DNA from: Isoetes taiwanensis | Taxonomy: Eukaryota > Streptophyta > Lycopodiopsida > Isoetales > Isoetaceae | Direction of reading: 5' to 3' | Assembly (NCBI GenBank): GCA_021234155.1 | Contig: JAJEKV010000051.1 | Span: 5,522,698 to 5,586,697 of the forward strand | Length of the DNA: 64,000 bases | The notes under the pieces: generated by a model | Seen by the model: the letters and a program-made list of their open reading frames with translations, nothing else | What the model was told of the DNA's origin: nothing | Databases searched by the model: none | Position numbers and translations under genes: made by a program | In this document: piece after piece, positions 23,085 to 32,631 of the stretch | How the letters are laid out: each line of letters starts with the position of its first letter | Position numbering within the stretch: position 1 is the stretch's first letter

Positions 23085-24485
23085 TTAAGAACTAGGTCCT
23101 CCCTCTTCATTTGTAGGCCTAGGAGGTGGTGGTGGCGGTCGGTGTCGCAGCAGAGTCACCCCGGGGTCTATTGTGGCAGCCGCAATAGATGCAACCTCTG
23201 GTGGATAAGCAACAGCCAATGGGGCTGCCGTAAGGAGCTTCATGCTCATCCAGGGTGCAATATCTTGGCCCAAGGCCGTTAGGGCAAGATCCCGCCGCAC
23301 GAGTACATAAGTAAACGTACGATAGGGGAGCTTCTTGTGCCCGGCCAATGTGGAGAGAGCACGAAGGGTCCACCATGAAGCTTCAGCCTCCGGCCCTAAA
23401 TCTCGGGCTATGAAAAGAACTTGCCCCTGTCGAAAGGCTGATAGGAAGAAACGGGTAAGGTGGTTGCCCAATACCTTCCCTTGCGGGGTCTCTGATGTGG
23501 CCACCTCCTTATCCAGATCCATGGGAACCTCTTCGTCCTTAAGTTCTTGCTGCTCCTCCTTCAAATGAGCAGGATTGTGGTATAAATCCTCTCCCTCGTC
23601 ATCTGAACCGGAGGGAACCTCAACCATATTAATATTTGGGACATGAGGTCCCATAGCCGTGAAGGCATCTGGTGAGGGCTGAGAGGGCGGCTCCTGCATC
23701 ACCAAGTCCCGAAGCCGTAGCAATGTCTCGGCGGGTTCTATAGTCTCTTGGCGGAACTGGAGCAGCTGCTGCACCTCCGGAGGAAGCTCAATAGAAGTGA
23801 AGTCGATGAAATCGTCCATACAATACTCCGCAAGCTCATAAAGCACATGGTCTTTTCGCTTGCGCCTAAATCCAGCCACCATGTGATAGGTCCAGATAAT
23901 ATCCTCCAAGAGAAGATATTCTTGCCCTTGGTGATAAATAACTGGAAGGGCATCCAGCCCTGACAAGCCTACAGTTTGCTCACGGCGCGGTGGCAGCTCT
24001 TCCGCCAGCTGCTTCCAATGGGCGAAGTCGCCCATGCCTATGTGTTCGTCTTCCCCCTCCTCGGAAGACTCAGGCAGTTTGCCTTTCTCTACAGGCAAGG
24101 TTTCATCCTCGACGTATTGGTCCATGAGGATGGCTAGGGCGAAGGCAACCTCAAGATACTGCCGCCCCTGATGCTGCACAACGGGCAGGTGTTTGCCCCA
24201 TCGGAGCTTCCCCTTCAGCACATCATATGCATGGGTGTCTCCCCCTAGCATCTCCCAGACTACCTCCCGCTCCAGATACAGTTGGGGAGGATCCCCAAGA
24301 GGAATACACAGAGGGAGCATCTCCTCCATGTAGAAGTCTAGAAATCCGGCATAATCTGGATGCCGCTGCATGTTGGAAATGAGATCTAGGCGCTGGCATA
24401 GCAAGGGCCGCAGCTGGTCGAAGGCCACTTGCGGATCCCAGTGCTCTCCGTCTTCGTACCATGCAAGCAAGTCGGTGGCTGCCAT
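23085..24485 (-). CDS. Second extra ORF (466 residues), unknown function
   Basis: The frame is intact from MAATDLLAWYEDGEHW to a Pro-rich tail (HRPPPPPPRPTNEEGG). It is acidic and helix-rich. An internal repeat is visible: LPVVQHQGRQYLEVAFAL near residue 100 and LPVIYHQGQEYLLLEDIIW near residue 180 share LPV(V/I)xHQGxxYL. An acidic disordered stretch occupies about 280-330. I recognise no known domain: it is not gag, not a transmembrane envelope (no signal peptide or membrane segment seen), and not a nuclease. It lies about 215 bp after the H3-fold ORF on the same strand. An intact 1.4-kb frame in an element whose pol is broken hints at past selection on it. Confidence 0.65.
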   Translation of the reverse strand: MAATDLLAWYEDGEHWDPQVAFDQLRPLLCQRLDLISNMQRHPDYAGFLDFYMEEMLPLCIPLGDPPQLYLEREVVWEMLGGDTHAYDVLKGKLRWGKHLPVVQHQGRQYLEVAFALAILMDQYVEDETLPVEKGKLPESSEEGEDEHIGMGDFAHWKQLAEELPPRREQTVGLSGLDALPVIYHQGQEYLLLEDIIWTYHMVAGFRRKRKDHVLYELAEYCMDDFIDFTSIELPPEVQQLLQFRQETIEPAETLLRLRDLVMQEPPSQPSPDAFTAMGPHVPNINMVEVPSGSDDEGEDLYHNPAHLKEEQQELKDEEVPMDLDKEVATSETPQGKVLGNHLTRFFLSAFRQGQVLFIARDLGPEAEASWWTLRALSTLAGHKKLPYRTFTYVLVRRDLALTALGQDIAPWMSMKLLTAAPLAVAYPPEVASIAAATIDPGVTLLRHRPPPPPPRPTNEEGGPSS

Positions 24486-24700
24486 GGCGCTGGAAGGGAG
24501 GAGAGAGAAGGAGAAACAGATCTAACAATTGAAATGAACTTTAAAAGTTCTTTTAACTCCTTTTATTTATGCTGACGTCAGCAATTTTGACATTTAAAAT
24601 CAAATATAAGGTTCTTAATACAACTTTGACTCGGGACAAAAAGAGTTTTTATTATTTATCAAAAAGATATTTACAATGGGAAAACCCCGGTAACACGAGG

Positions 24701-25915
24701 CTAAGGACGCTCCCCCCGAATCCTGCGGGCGAGGGCTAAATCCTTTGGCATAATGGTGACTCTCTTTGCGTGGATCGTGCAAAGGTTAGCGTCACCAAAA
24801 AGTGCCAAAATAGCAAAGGTCTGGAAACGGAGATCGGTTTTGAACTCCTGCGCGATCTCCCGTACCAGCCTCTGGAAGGGAAGCTTCCGTATCAGAAGTT
24901 GGGTTGACTTCTGAAATTTACGGATCTCCCGTAAGGCAACAGTGCCGGGGCGGAACCTGTGAGGCTTCCTCTGTGGGGCAGGTTTTGTGGGCGGCCCCTT
25001 CGGTACTGGCACTGTCTTGGCCCCAACAACTGGTTGGGAGTCATCCACCCGCTGGTGTCTCCGACTGGAGCTGGTATTCTTGCCAAAAGCTCCGACAGTC
25101 TTTAATTTCTCCTTGTATTGACTGCCGGATTTTCGGGCCACGGCCTTCTTACGGTGCTTAATGGTCGTGTGCTCGGTGGGTATTGGTCCCGACCCACTCC
25201 CTGATCCCCCTCCGTCCTGCGGGTTCAGCTGGTCCTGCCGAGCCCTCTCCTCCTGTTCAAGCCTCTCCCGTTCCTCCCGGGCTCTCCTCAAATCTTCTTG
25301 AACCTGAGCGAAATGTTGTGCTGCGCTTCGACGAAGAAGTTCAGCATGGTACCGCTGAGGCCGCTGACTCATATCAATCTGGATCGTCGTTAGGTAATCC
25401 AGGCTGATATCAGGGATCGGGGCTCCCCACATGAAGCTCTGGGAAGCTTCATGCCATTCATACGGGGGAACCTCAATTGCCCTGCCATCTATGACGGCAA
25501 GCCCGTCCCCTAAATACCGGTACTCCCTTCCCCGAGCCGCCGTATCCGCTCGCTCAATCTCCCGATGATCATCTTTCTTAGCCAAGCCTCTGATGCGATC
25601 GGCCTCTGTCCTGATGTCCTCCTCCTCGGTATGGCCCTCTTGTTCAGGAGGATAGAACTTGATCAGCATCATGACCATGTCATGTTGCTCGACGATGGTA
25701 TAAGAAAGCTGGCAAAGGTTCAGCCGGATCAGGAATGGCTCCGAGAAATGGTAGATAGGATAGGGGATCCTATCGTTATTCTCAAACCGGTTCACCAACT
25801 CATCCAAAAGGATGTCGATGAAAGCCGGGTCTGTAGCCATGTACCAGGCGATCATGGCATAAATCTTCACTATGCTTAGGGTAGAAGGGTCCGGGGCGCT
25901 CTTGGTATTGGCCAT
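24701..25915 (-). CDS. Histone H3-fold ORF carried by the chromovirus (404 residues)
   Basis: The best start is ATG at 25915, giving [13 protein letters not shown]; an in-frame ATG 30 codons earlier exists. Residues about 1-130 form a helical domain unknown to me ([27 protein letters not shown]). A charged coiled-coil-like segment follows ([15 protein letters not shown]), then a basic Ser/Lys-rich linker. The last ~85 residues are histone H3: [63 protein letters not shown] and [10 protein letters not shown] at the very C-terminus. Helix alpha-N, alpha-1 and alpha-3 regions are nearly canonical; 11 residues (H3 93-103) are missing from alpha-2. It is of canonical H3, not CENH3, character. The frame is open. 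Function is unknown; a chromatin-mimicry or nucleosome-interaction role is inference. Confidence 0.93.
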   Translation of the reverse strand: MANTKSAPDPSTLSIVKIYAMIAWYMATDPAFIDILLDELVNRFENNDRIPYPIYHFSEPFLIRLNLCQLSYTIVEQHDMVMMLIKFYPPEQEGHTEEEDIRTEADRIRGLAKKDDHREIERADTAARGREYRYLGDGLAVIDGRAIEVPPYEWHEASQSFMWGAPIPDISLDYLTTIQIDMSQRPQRYHAELLRRSAAQHFAQVQEDLRRAREERERLEQEERARQDQLNPQDGGGSGSGSGPIPTEHTTIKHRKKAVARKSGSQYKEKLKTVGAFGKNTSSSRRHQRVDDSQPVVGAKTVPVPKGPPTKPAPQRKPHRFRPGTVALREIRKFQKSTQLLIRKLPFQRLVREIAQEFKTDLRFQTFAILALFGDANLCTIHAKRVTIMPKDLALARRIRGERP

Positions 25916-26168
25916 AGCTGTGGCACTAAGGTCTACGAAGGCGGGCAGTGAGGCGCTGGCGGCGAAGGAGACGGCAAAGGAGGCGCTAGGGTTCGCAAGG
26001 CACAAGGGCGGAAGAGCAAAGTCAGGTCTGGTGGCAATGGCGGGCGTCGGCTCAGGCGGTCGAAGGCGCTGAAGGCAAGGCGAAATAATCAGAACGAAAT
26101 TTTCTTATTAACTTTTTAATTTTGTTATTATAAAATAATTATACGGCGGAAATACGCGGGGCATACGG

Positions 26169-26345
26169 TCGGGCGCCGGCTGCATTATACGTGCTCCCGC
26201 CTCGACTGGGGGTCGTCAAAAGGCAAGCGGCGCCCGAGTTGACCTTGCGGGCCCACGTTGACTCCCATTTGTACGGTCGGGCGCCGACTGCATTTTCGGC
26301 TCTTCCACCGTGACTACAAGACGATAAAAAGCAAGCGGCGCCCGA
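26169..26345 (-). repeat. Two tandem leader hairpins with GGCGCC cores
   Basis: TCGGGCGCCG at 26169-26178 pairs with CGGCGCCCGA at 26228-26237. The same pair recurs 108 bp on at 26277-26286 and 26336-26345. Both lie between the primer-binding site and the first ORF, in the RNA leader. The stems are perfect 10-bp inverted repeats, and GGCGCC itself is self-complementary. A related CTCGGGCGCCG lies in the leader fragment at about 35600. Position and shape fit a packaging or dimerisation element (inference). Confidence 0.6.
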
Positions 26346-26658
26346 ATTGGTTTTCGGGCCTGCCCCTTGACCATTTTTCGCCGGGAGACGAGTGTTCTAG
26401 GGTAATTTGAGTACGCCCGATCCAATGGAACCACCTTCTCCGTCTTTGGAGCTACCCACTGATATTTACATCTTTTCCAATCTTGGCCCCTCCAGTCGCC
26501 CTATCCTCTTTAAAGCTACAATTCCTTAATTTAACCTAACACCAAACCAAACATCAAAGGGGACTAACAACACATTAACTTAGCCTCCTCCTAACTACCG
26601 GTATTTTCACGAAGTTAGTGTTTGGCCGGTGCTATGATTTCGAGTAACCAAAAATCAC

Positions 26659-26670
26659 GGCTCGATACCA
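26659..26670 (-). promoter_or_regulatory. Primer-binding site (initiator tRNA-Met type)
   Basis: Two bases after the 5' LTR end the element's strand reads TGGTATCGAGCC. This matches the common plant TGGTATCAGAGCC, complementary to the 3' end of initiator tRNA-Met, with one base missing. It confirms element orientation. Confidence 0.8.
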
Positions 26671-26672
26671 CT

Positions 26673-28239
26673 TGTGGCGCCCCCGAATATATAATGACCC
26701 CGGTCATATACATACGGGACTTTCCCCCCATGGCGACCATCTCATACGGCGGGCCCTCCATCTAACCCGAGCCGTCTACGAAGAGACGCTCAGGTGAAGG
26801 ACACGGAGGGGTCATTCGGCCCACGCTTTCGATGGGCGCCTACGTCGCGGAAGCATGAATACAAGGTTAGCATACACATAAATCACATATAAATAACCAC
26901 CACGAGGGGTGGCACATCCATCCAAGTACCAACGGCAAAGAATATGCATCTAAGCTAAGAAAACACCCCAAACCCAGGTTCTACCCCGGTTCAGACTCTA
27001 GTGAGGAGCGACTGACGGCTGGGTCTCAGGAGATCAGCCAGACCGAAGTCTTGGCATGGCGCTATCGGCATAGAACGCCGGCTAGGGTTGTCCACTCCAT
27101 CCCCCCCTCCAGTGCACACTTTGCGATGGGTCGATTCACGCTTATGGCTTCGCTATAGCCTCCCGACGAGACTCTAGGTATCACCCTTTGAGCCTACTCC
27201 AGGTTCATGACACCTGGTCCGATGAGGCAGGTCGGGGAAGCGTCCCTTTCCAGGATCACAGTGGTTCCATGGGTGAGCTAGAGAACGCGTGCCGCATCAG
27301 CGACCCCCGCATCCGTACCCAACTTACTCACCCTAAATCTACTCAAAGTGCATGGTGCCCCATACGGGTCACACCACTGCACCCAGGGAGTGTCGGACTC
27401 CATACCCCCCCTCCACGTGACCGCTATCGCCTAGCCCCATCAGGAGTCTCGTGAGCCTTTTATGCTCATGCAAGACCCCACCCCTACTTCCCCACTGTCC
27501 CCTTGTCGGTGCTAAGCCGCACCATAGCGCCTATGACCCGGGGGTTCTTGTGCACAAAGCCGAAAACTAGTAGGGTGTTAACGGAAGTACTAGGAGCATT
27601 CTATACCCAAGCTCGGGGGAGGCCTCTACCCCCTTTTAACCCCTCAAGCATCGAACTACTAAACTAACTCATAGAGACATCGACCATCCCATAACAGAGC
27701 ATCATTCATAATTGAAAAGTATTCCTAATTACCAAAGAAGGGTTAATCTCAACCAAAACTAGCCAGAAAAGAATACTAGAGTATTATTCTACAATTTGCA
27801 AGTTAAACTACCACTAACCAGAGTTTCGGCTGGACCCGTTGTCAAGGGGTGCTTCCATAGTGCTGTACTGGGGTAGCAGCAACAGGTAGAGGGTGTCTTG
27901 GCGATTGGAAGATGTTCAACAACTGTGCTCTGAGCGCTTAGCTGCTCCTTGGTGCTGGCTGGGTCGAAATTGGGGTTAAGATGGGGGTGGCGCTGCCTTT
28001 GGTGGCTCAGTTTAGAAACCCCCATGCTGGCCACTCAGGTTATGCCAAATGGCGCCTTCCCACCATTAGGTGACTTAATAGCAAGTATTAGATAATTATC
28101 CTTTATAGTTAATTTAACATAGCTAATTAAATCCATTGTGGCCAACCCCCTAGGTTATCATACCTCAGGTGGCGTATCCATACCGAGTGACGTGTCAATA
28201 TATTTATACGTACACCGTATAAATACTTGGAACGTCACA
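26673..28239 (-). repeat. 5' LTR of the chromovirus (1567 bp)
   Basis: Partner of 15370-16952. Starts (element strand) TGTGACGTTCCAAG and ends GCGCCACA. It is followed on the outside by the target duplication CAATT at 28240-28244. The 81-residue ORF of the other LTR is repeated at 27789-28034. Confidence 0.95.
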
Positions 28240-28355
28240 CAATTGATCCCTTCAGTGCCCACGTCCCATTTTCTGTGTTGATGTTTTCTGATTTGCACAA
28301 ACAGAAAATACTATACAAGCATACAGATATTTTCTTTTATTTGATTTGGTTTCAG

Positions 28356-28464
28356 ATTTGATCTACAGTCTCAAAAGCAGCCATTGTGTACAAACCCTCT
28401 GGAAAATGAGAGCTCTCTGCTGGCACTTACTGATTTAATATGTTTGGCTATTTGCATTTGTTGG
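28356..28464 (+). CDS. Possible exon of an unidentified plus-strand gene
   Basis: The segment is bounded by TTTGGTTTCAG on the left and GGTAAATGG on the right. It is open for 36 codons in one frame (containing NPLENESSLLALTDLICLA) and ends in phase 0. The exon at 39137 begins in phase 0, so the two could be joined across a repeat-filled intron of 10.7 kb. No family is recognised, and an accidental open frame is possible. Confidence 0.3.
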
Positions 28465-28820
28465 GTAAATGGTTTGCGTATAATTTTCTATGTTTTTTAG
28501 CTTTTGAGATAAAGACATCGTGTGGAAAAATATGCACCTTCATTCCTTGCTCCTATGTTATCCATAATGACATCATTTCATTTCCTGTCATGGTGGATCG
28601 GGAGTTTAATGGTTAGCAACCTTTCCCACTAACCATACATGCTGGTGCTACTAATGTATAAGTGGCTCTGTTGGTCAGTGCTTTATATATGTTTCTACTT
28701 TCCTCTCCATGTAAAATAGTTTCTGAGCAACTCTTCGTATTGTTCCGTCCAAAGAATCATGCTGAGACTGGCATATGTCCCAAGTACAAGGACGTTCCAG
28801 AAATCTTTTGCTAATTTCAA

Positions 28821-28997
28821 GATGCTTTAAGGATTGATTAAAAGTGCATATGGTATTGTTGAATGGCATGTTTGTTTTTAATTCTAAAATCCATTCATCC
28901 TCTGCTAGCTTCACAGATGCTTTAAGGATTGATTAAAAGTGCATACGGTATTGTTGCATGGCATGTTTGTTTTCAATTCTAAAATCCATTCATCCTC
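28821..28997. repeat. Tandem duplication, two copies, 95-bp period
   Basis: GATGCTTTAAGGATTGATTA begins at 28821 and again at 28916. The copies match over about 85 bp with a few substitutions. Confidence 0.85.
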
Positions 28998-29270
28998 ATT
29001 TTCATACACACCTTCTAAGCCAATGGTGGAATATTTTTTATTGTGATGTTTTTGGCATAGTGAATTATCTACAATGGTTATATTGACACACGTGTGCACA
29101 ACTTATGCAAAGTTTTGCTAACCTTCAACAATATTACTTTAATCACTATGCTCAGATATATGGAATTATGTTCTTCTAAGAAATTGCTTAGTTATTGTGC
29201 CTCACATATATATGTGCTTGAAAAAAACTCTCTTCGGGCATTTCAAATGAAGTTGCATCATATTCATGTT

Positions 29271-30073
29271 TGATATGGAGCATGCTAGGGGGAGTGGTCC
29301 AACACTAAGGGATTAAGGCAATGGGCATAGGAATACCTAAGGTTACAAGAAATGACTAATCAAAAGGGGCAAGATATTAGGCCATATTCAACTATTGAAG
29401 CCAAAGTATAGGGGGAAAATACTTTATTCAAAAGTAAAGTAGAACGAAAGCAACTATTTTTATAAAAGGGGAGGCGAGCTGGCGGAGATCAGAATCGTGT
29501 GTGAATCTGGTTAAAAGGGGAAGCAGAAAAATAGTCTCGACTTCTTTGAAGATTCATGCAAACACAAGTAGCCGAAAAGGAAAAAGATAGATATGTATAT
29601 AGAAGAGAGCATCCGGCCACTTACAGAAAGGAACAACCCATGCGGCAGAGATCCGGCAGTTAACCTTTGCTCTTTGTTGTTGCCACTTCCAGGCTTGCTA
29701 GAACCAAGACCCCATCAAAGTCCTTCTTCCATTATCCGGCTGGAGTTCCTTCTGTGGAAGACAGGGAGGGAATCTAATCTCATTTCCGGCTGCCCTAAGC
29801 TTACTGGTGCTTGTAATCAGTGTGTATTGAGGTCACTGGCTTAAGGATAATTAAGCTAAGACTGAAATCCGTTAACTCTTGCCCTTGGAAATTGCCTTAG
29901 TGTTGGATCCGGTTGGGTGGAAACTGGATGCTCCATACCCGGTTGTGGAAACCATGCTTAATTGCTTTTGAGAAAGGTTGTTATAAGACTCTATGAATTA
30001 TCTCCTCTGTTTCTATCTGTTTAATTGTTGAACAAGTGGGTAATATTCTTCAAAAAAACCTTAAACCATATCA
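29271..30073 (+). repeat. Left LTR of the gag-only element (803 bp)
   Basis: TGATATGG...CCATATCA. An 83-residue frame at 29593-29844 is also open and identical in the other LTR (32047-32298); this is expected from LTR duplication and not by itself evidence of coding. Confidence 0.93.
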
Positions 30074-30110
30074 AGTGGTATCAGAGCGAGCCGATCCTCA
30101 TACCTGATCA

Positions 30111-31307
30111 ATGGCTCAACGCTTCAATGTTACTGAAGCACAGTACCAGCAAGCCTTGTCTAATGCCAGCTATATTGCATCCCAGTTAGCATTGCCTACG
30201 CCTAGCAGTCAGCAAGAGCATGACAGGCAAGTGGAATTGCTGTCTATTCTGTATCGCTTCCTTCCTGATATTTATCTGCAACCCTCGCAACCTCCTTTGC
30301 CTAATGGACCTCCACCAGTAACTCCTCCACCGCCACCTAAGCTGAGAAAGTGGTTAGAGAAAGCAGACATGCCGTCTTTCAAAGGGGGAAAGACAAAGCC
30401 TGTCAAGGTCGTCAGTTTCATCAGTCAGTGGGAAAAGTTCTTTGAATGTGTGCAGGCAACAGATGTGGAAAGACTGCAAGCCATGGACACCTATCTAAAA
30501 GATCAAGCCCAAGCATGGTGGCAAGGCAGACGAGAATGTGATCCCAGAATCAGTAATTGGGAAAGTTTCAAAACGACATTTGAAGCACATTATTTACCCT
30601 CTAACTATTACAGTGAGTTACGCAGGGAATGAGATCGTGTGAAACAGGGGAAAACTGAGAGTAGTCAGTCCTACACTTTCAAATCCACTCATTTAGCGGC
30701 ACTAATAAGGAATCTGGATGGGAAAGAGCTTCTGAGAAAATATGTCAGCGGATGTAGAGACGATATCTATGCAGAGATGGAAATATTTCATCCTAAAGAC
30801 TTAGATGAAGCTATAAAATTAGCATCCGCAGTGGAGTGGAAAATAGATCCAAAATCTAGGAAATTTGATTTTTAGGATGAAGACACTTCAGATCAAGAAG
30901 ACAAAAAGAGTAGCAAAGAGAAGAATGGAAGCAAGGAATCTTCCAGAAATTTCAAGAGGAAGAGAAATAACGGCAATGGTAATGGTTCCGAAAGGAAGCG
31001 AGAAGAAGAAAGTCAAAGTAGAGCGCGGAAGGAAACTAAGGAACCAAAGGGAGGCTGCTATAGATGCAGGGGAAAACATTACTTAAGGGATTGTCCGTTT
31101 GGAGAAGGGGGGATCACAAAGGTTGAGACACCTAAACCTCAAAGGGGTGTACAAATGCATGCTATTGAAGGTCCCAAACCGGAGGATATACCTGAGACCT
31201 CTAAAGCTGCTGATGAGTGGAAGAAAGGTGTCAGCTTCCAAGATGAGGAACGGGCAAAGGCTAATGCCAAAGATCGAAGGTGGCTCCAAATGGGAACTCT
31301 GGGGTAA
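30111..31307 (+). pseudogene. Gag polyprotein of the gag-only element, with two in-frame stops
   Basis: A single frame of 398 codons from ATG at 30111 to TAA at 31305-31307. TGA at 30630-30632 and TAG at 30873-30875 interrupt it. Features in order: Pro-rich linker (PPPVTPPPPPKLRKW); capsid-like helices with FISQWEKFFECVQ, QAQAWWQGRR and WESFKTTFEAHYLP; then LRKYVSGC; a basic Lys/Arg-rich region; and a zinc knuckle CYRCRGKHYLRDC, which is C-x2-C-x3-H-x4-C, one residue short of the usual spacing. Similar gags occur in plant Ty3/gypsy elements. Translation would stop after 173 residues unless the stops are suppressed. Confidence 0.85.
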
Positions 31308-31470
31308 AATAGCAAAATTTACATCACTTAGGATAAGATTTGTGAGATTTGATTTGTATGTTTTTCGTGTGGAATGAAATTAAACTATTATGCAAGCATG
31401 GTGCATTAAATGTAAATTTTGAAGAATGGTAATTGTAGTTGTAGCAATAGGCCTGACAAAATTTACAATA

Positions 31471-31575
31471 GTATCGCGGAGATACAATGATTGGGTATCG
31501 AGGAGATACTGTATCATGCAGATACAATCAAGTGGTACCGCGGAGGTACAAGGATATATCGTACTGCGGAAGTAC
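31471..31575 (+). repeat. Array of five 15-nt hairpins with covarying stems
   Basis: Five perfect 5-bp stems with 5-nt loops are seen at 31471-31485, 31495-31509, 31511-31525, 31535-31549 and 31561-31575. Stems are GTATC/GATAC (three times), GTACC/GGTAC and GTACT/AGTAC; the changed stems are compensated on both sides. Loops are GCGGA, GAGGA, ATGCA, GCGGA, GCGGA. Spacing is 16-26 nt. Two further short palindromes (GATATATC and GGATATCC) lie within the same stretch. The array sits between gag and the 3' LTR. Base-pair conservation suggests RNA structure, but a repeat-generating mechanism at DNA level is possible. Confidence 0.85.
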
Positions 31576-31726
31576 GCGGATATCCATAACTATTTCTTAA
31601 GTTTGCAGGATTAAGAAACCCTTCGATGCAATTTGATTTGGACGCAATTATCTTGAGAAGGGATGGACCCATCTCAGGTGCATTCGAAAGATCGCGGACG
31701 ATCTTCTTTTTAAGAAGGGATGGAAC

Positions 31727-32527
31727 TGATATGGAGCATGCTAGGGGGAGTGGTCCAACACTAAGGGATTAAGGCAATGGGCATAGGAATACCTAAGGTT
31801 ACAAGAAATGACTAATCAAAAGGGGCAAGATATTAGGCCATATTCAACTATTGAAGCCAAAGTATATGGGGAAAATACTTTATTTAAAAGTAAAGTAGAA
31901 GGAAAGCAACTATTTTTATAAAAGGGGAGACGAGCTGACGGAGATCAGAATCGTGTGAATCTGATTAAAAGGGGAAGCAGAAAAATAGTCTCGACTTCTT
32001 TGAAGATTCATGCAAACACAAGTAGCCGAAAAGGAAAAAGATAGATATGTATATAGAAGAGAGCATCCGGCCACTTACAGAAAGGAACAACCCATGCGGC
32101 AGAGATCCGGCAGTTAACCTTTGCTCTTTGTTGTTGCCACTTCCAGGCTTGCTAGAACCAAGACCCCATCAAAGTCCTTCTTCCATTATCCGGCTGGAGT
32201 TCCTTCTGTGGAAGACAGGGAGGGAATCTAATCTCATTTCCGGCTGCCCTAAGCTTACTGGTGCTTGTAATCAGTGTGTATTGAGGTCACTGGCTTAAGG
32301 AGAATTAAGCTAAGACTGAAATCCGTTAACTCTTGCCCTTGGAAATTGCCTTAACGTTGGATCCGGTTGGGTAGAAACTGGATGCTCCATACCCGGTTGT
32401 GGAAACCATGCTTAATTGCTTTTGAGAAATGTTGTTATAAGACTTTATAAATTATCTCCTTTGTTTCTATCTGTTTAATTGTTGAACAAGTGGGTAATAT
32501 TCTTCAAAAAAACCTTAAACCATATCA
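31727..32527 (+). repeat. Right LTR of the gag-only element (801 bp)
   Basis: Near-identical to 29271-30073, with the 5-bp target duplication ATGTT immediately after it. Confidence 0.93.
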
Positions 32528-32631
32528 ATGTTTGGATTTAATAATGTATTATTGATGAAATTTTGAGCTTAACTTTGGTTCTATTTATTGTTCCGTGCCT
32601 GAGTTCTAATATATTTGTGTTTTATTATTAG

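Larger units (their letters stand above)
15370..28239 (-). mobile_element. Ty3/gypsy chromovirus with extra ORFs including a histone H3-fold ORF
   Basis: The 12.87-kb element lies between LTRs at 15370-16952 and 26673-28239. Termini on its own (minus) strand are TGTGACG...GTCACA or GCCACA, and a 5-bp target duplication CAATT lies at 15365-15369 and 28240-28244. On the minus strand the order is 5' LTR, primer-binding site, leader with hairpins, histone-H3-fold ORF, 466-residue ORF, a smaller ORF, gag, protease, reverse transcriptase, RNase H, integrase, chromodomain, polypurine tract, 3' LTR. The PR-RT-RH-IN order and the chromodomain place it in Ty3/gypsy chromoviruses. Several frameshifts and an integrase deletion make it non-autonomous. 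Extra ORFs upstream of gag are known in Ogre/Tat elements but, to my knowledge, are not usual in chromoviruses. Confidence 0.95.
29271..32527 (+). mobile_element. Non-autonomous gag-only LTR retrotransposon (TR-GAG type), 3.26 kb
   Basis: LTRs lie at 29271-30073 and 31727-32527, each starting TGATATGG and ending CCATATCA. The 5-bp target duplication ATGTT is at 29266-29270 and 32528-32532. Directly after the left LTR, TGGTATCAGAGCGAGCC is an initiator-Met primer-binding site. AAGAAGGGATGGAAC before the right LTR is a polypurine tract. The only coding content is a gag pseudogene; no protease, RT or integrase is present. The LTRs differ at roughly 15 positions by eye over 800 bp, so insertion was fairly recent. 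Such elements rely on proteins from an autonomous partner. Confidence 0.92.

Noticed and set aside
23085-24485. Envelope-like protein for the 466-residue ORF
   Set aside because: No signal peptide, membrane segment or cleavage motif is visible.
24701-24960. Centromeric histone (CENH3) instead of canonical H3
   Set aside because: The sequence [17 protein letters not shown] and the MPKD motif are canonical H3; CENH3 diverges here.
29593-29844. 83-residue ORF identical in both LTRs of the gag-only element (also 32047-32298)
   Set aside because: LTR duplication makes the identity automatic; there is no domain, and LTRs are rarely coding.
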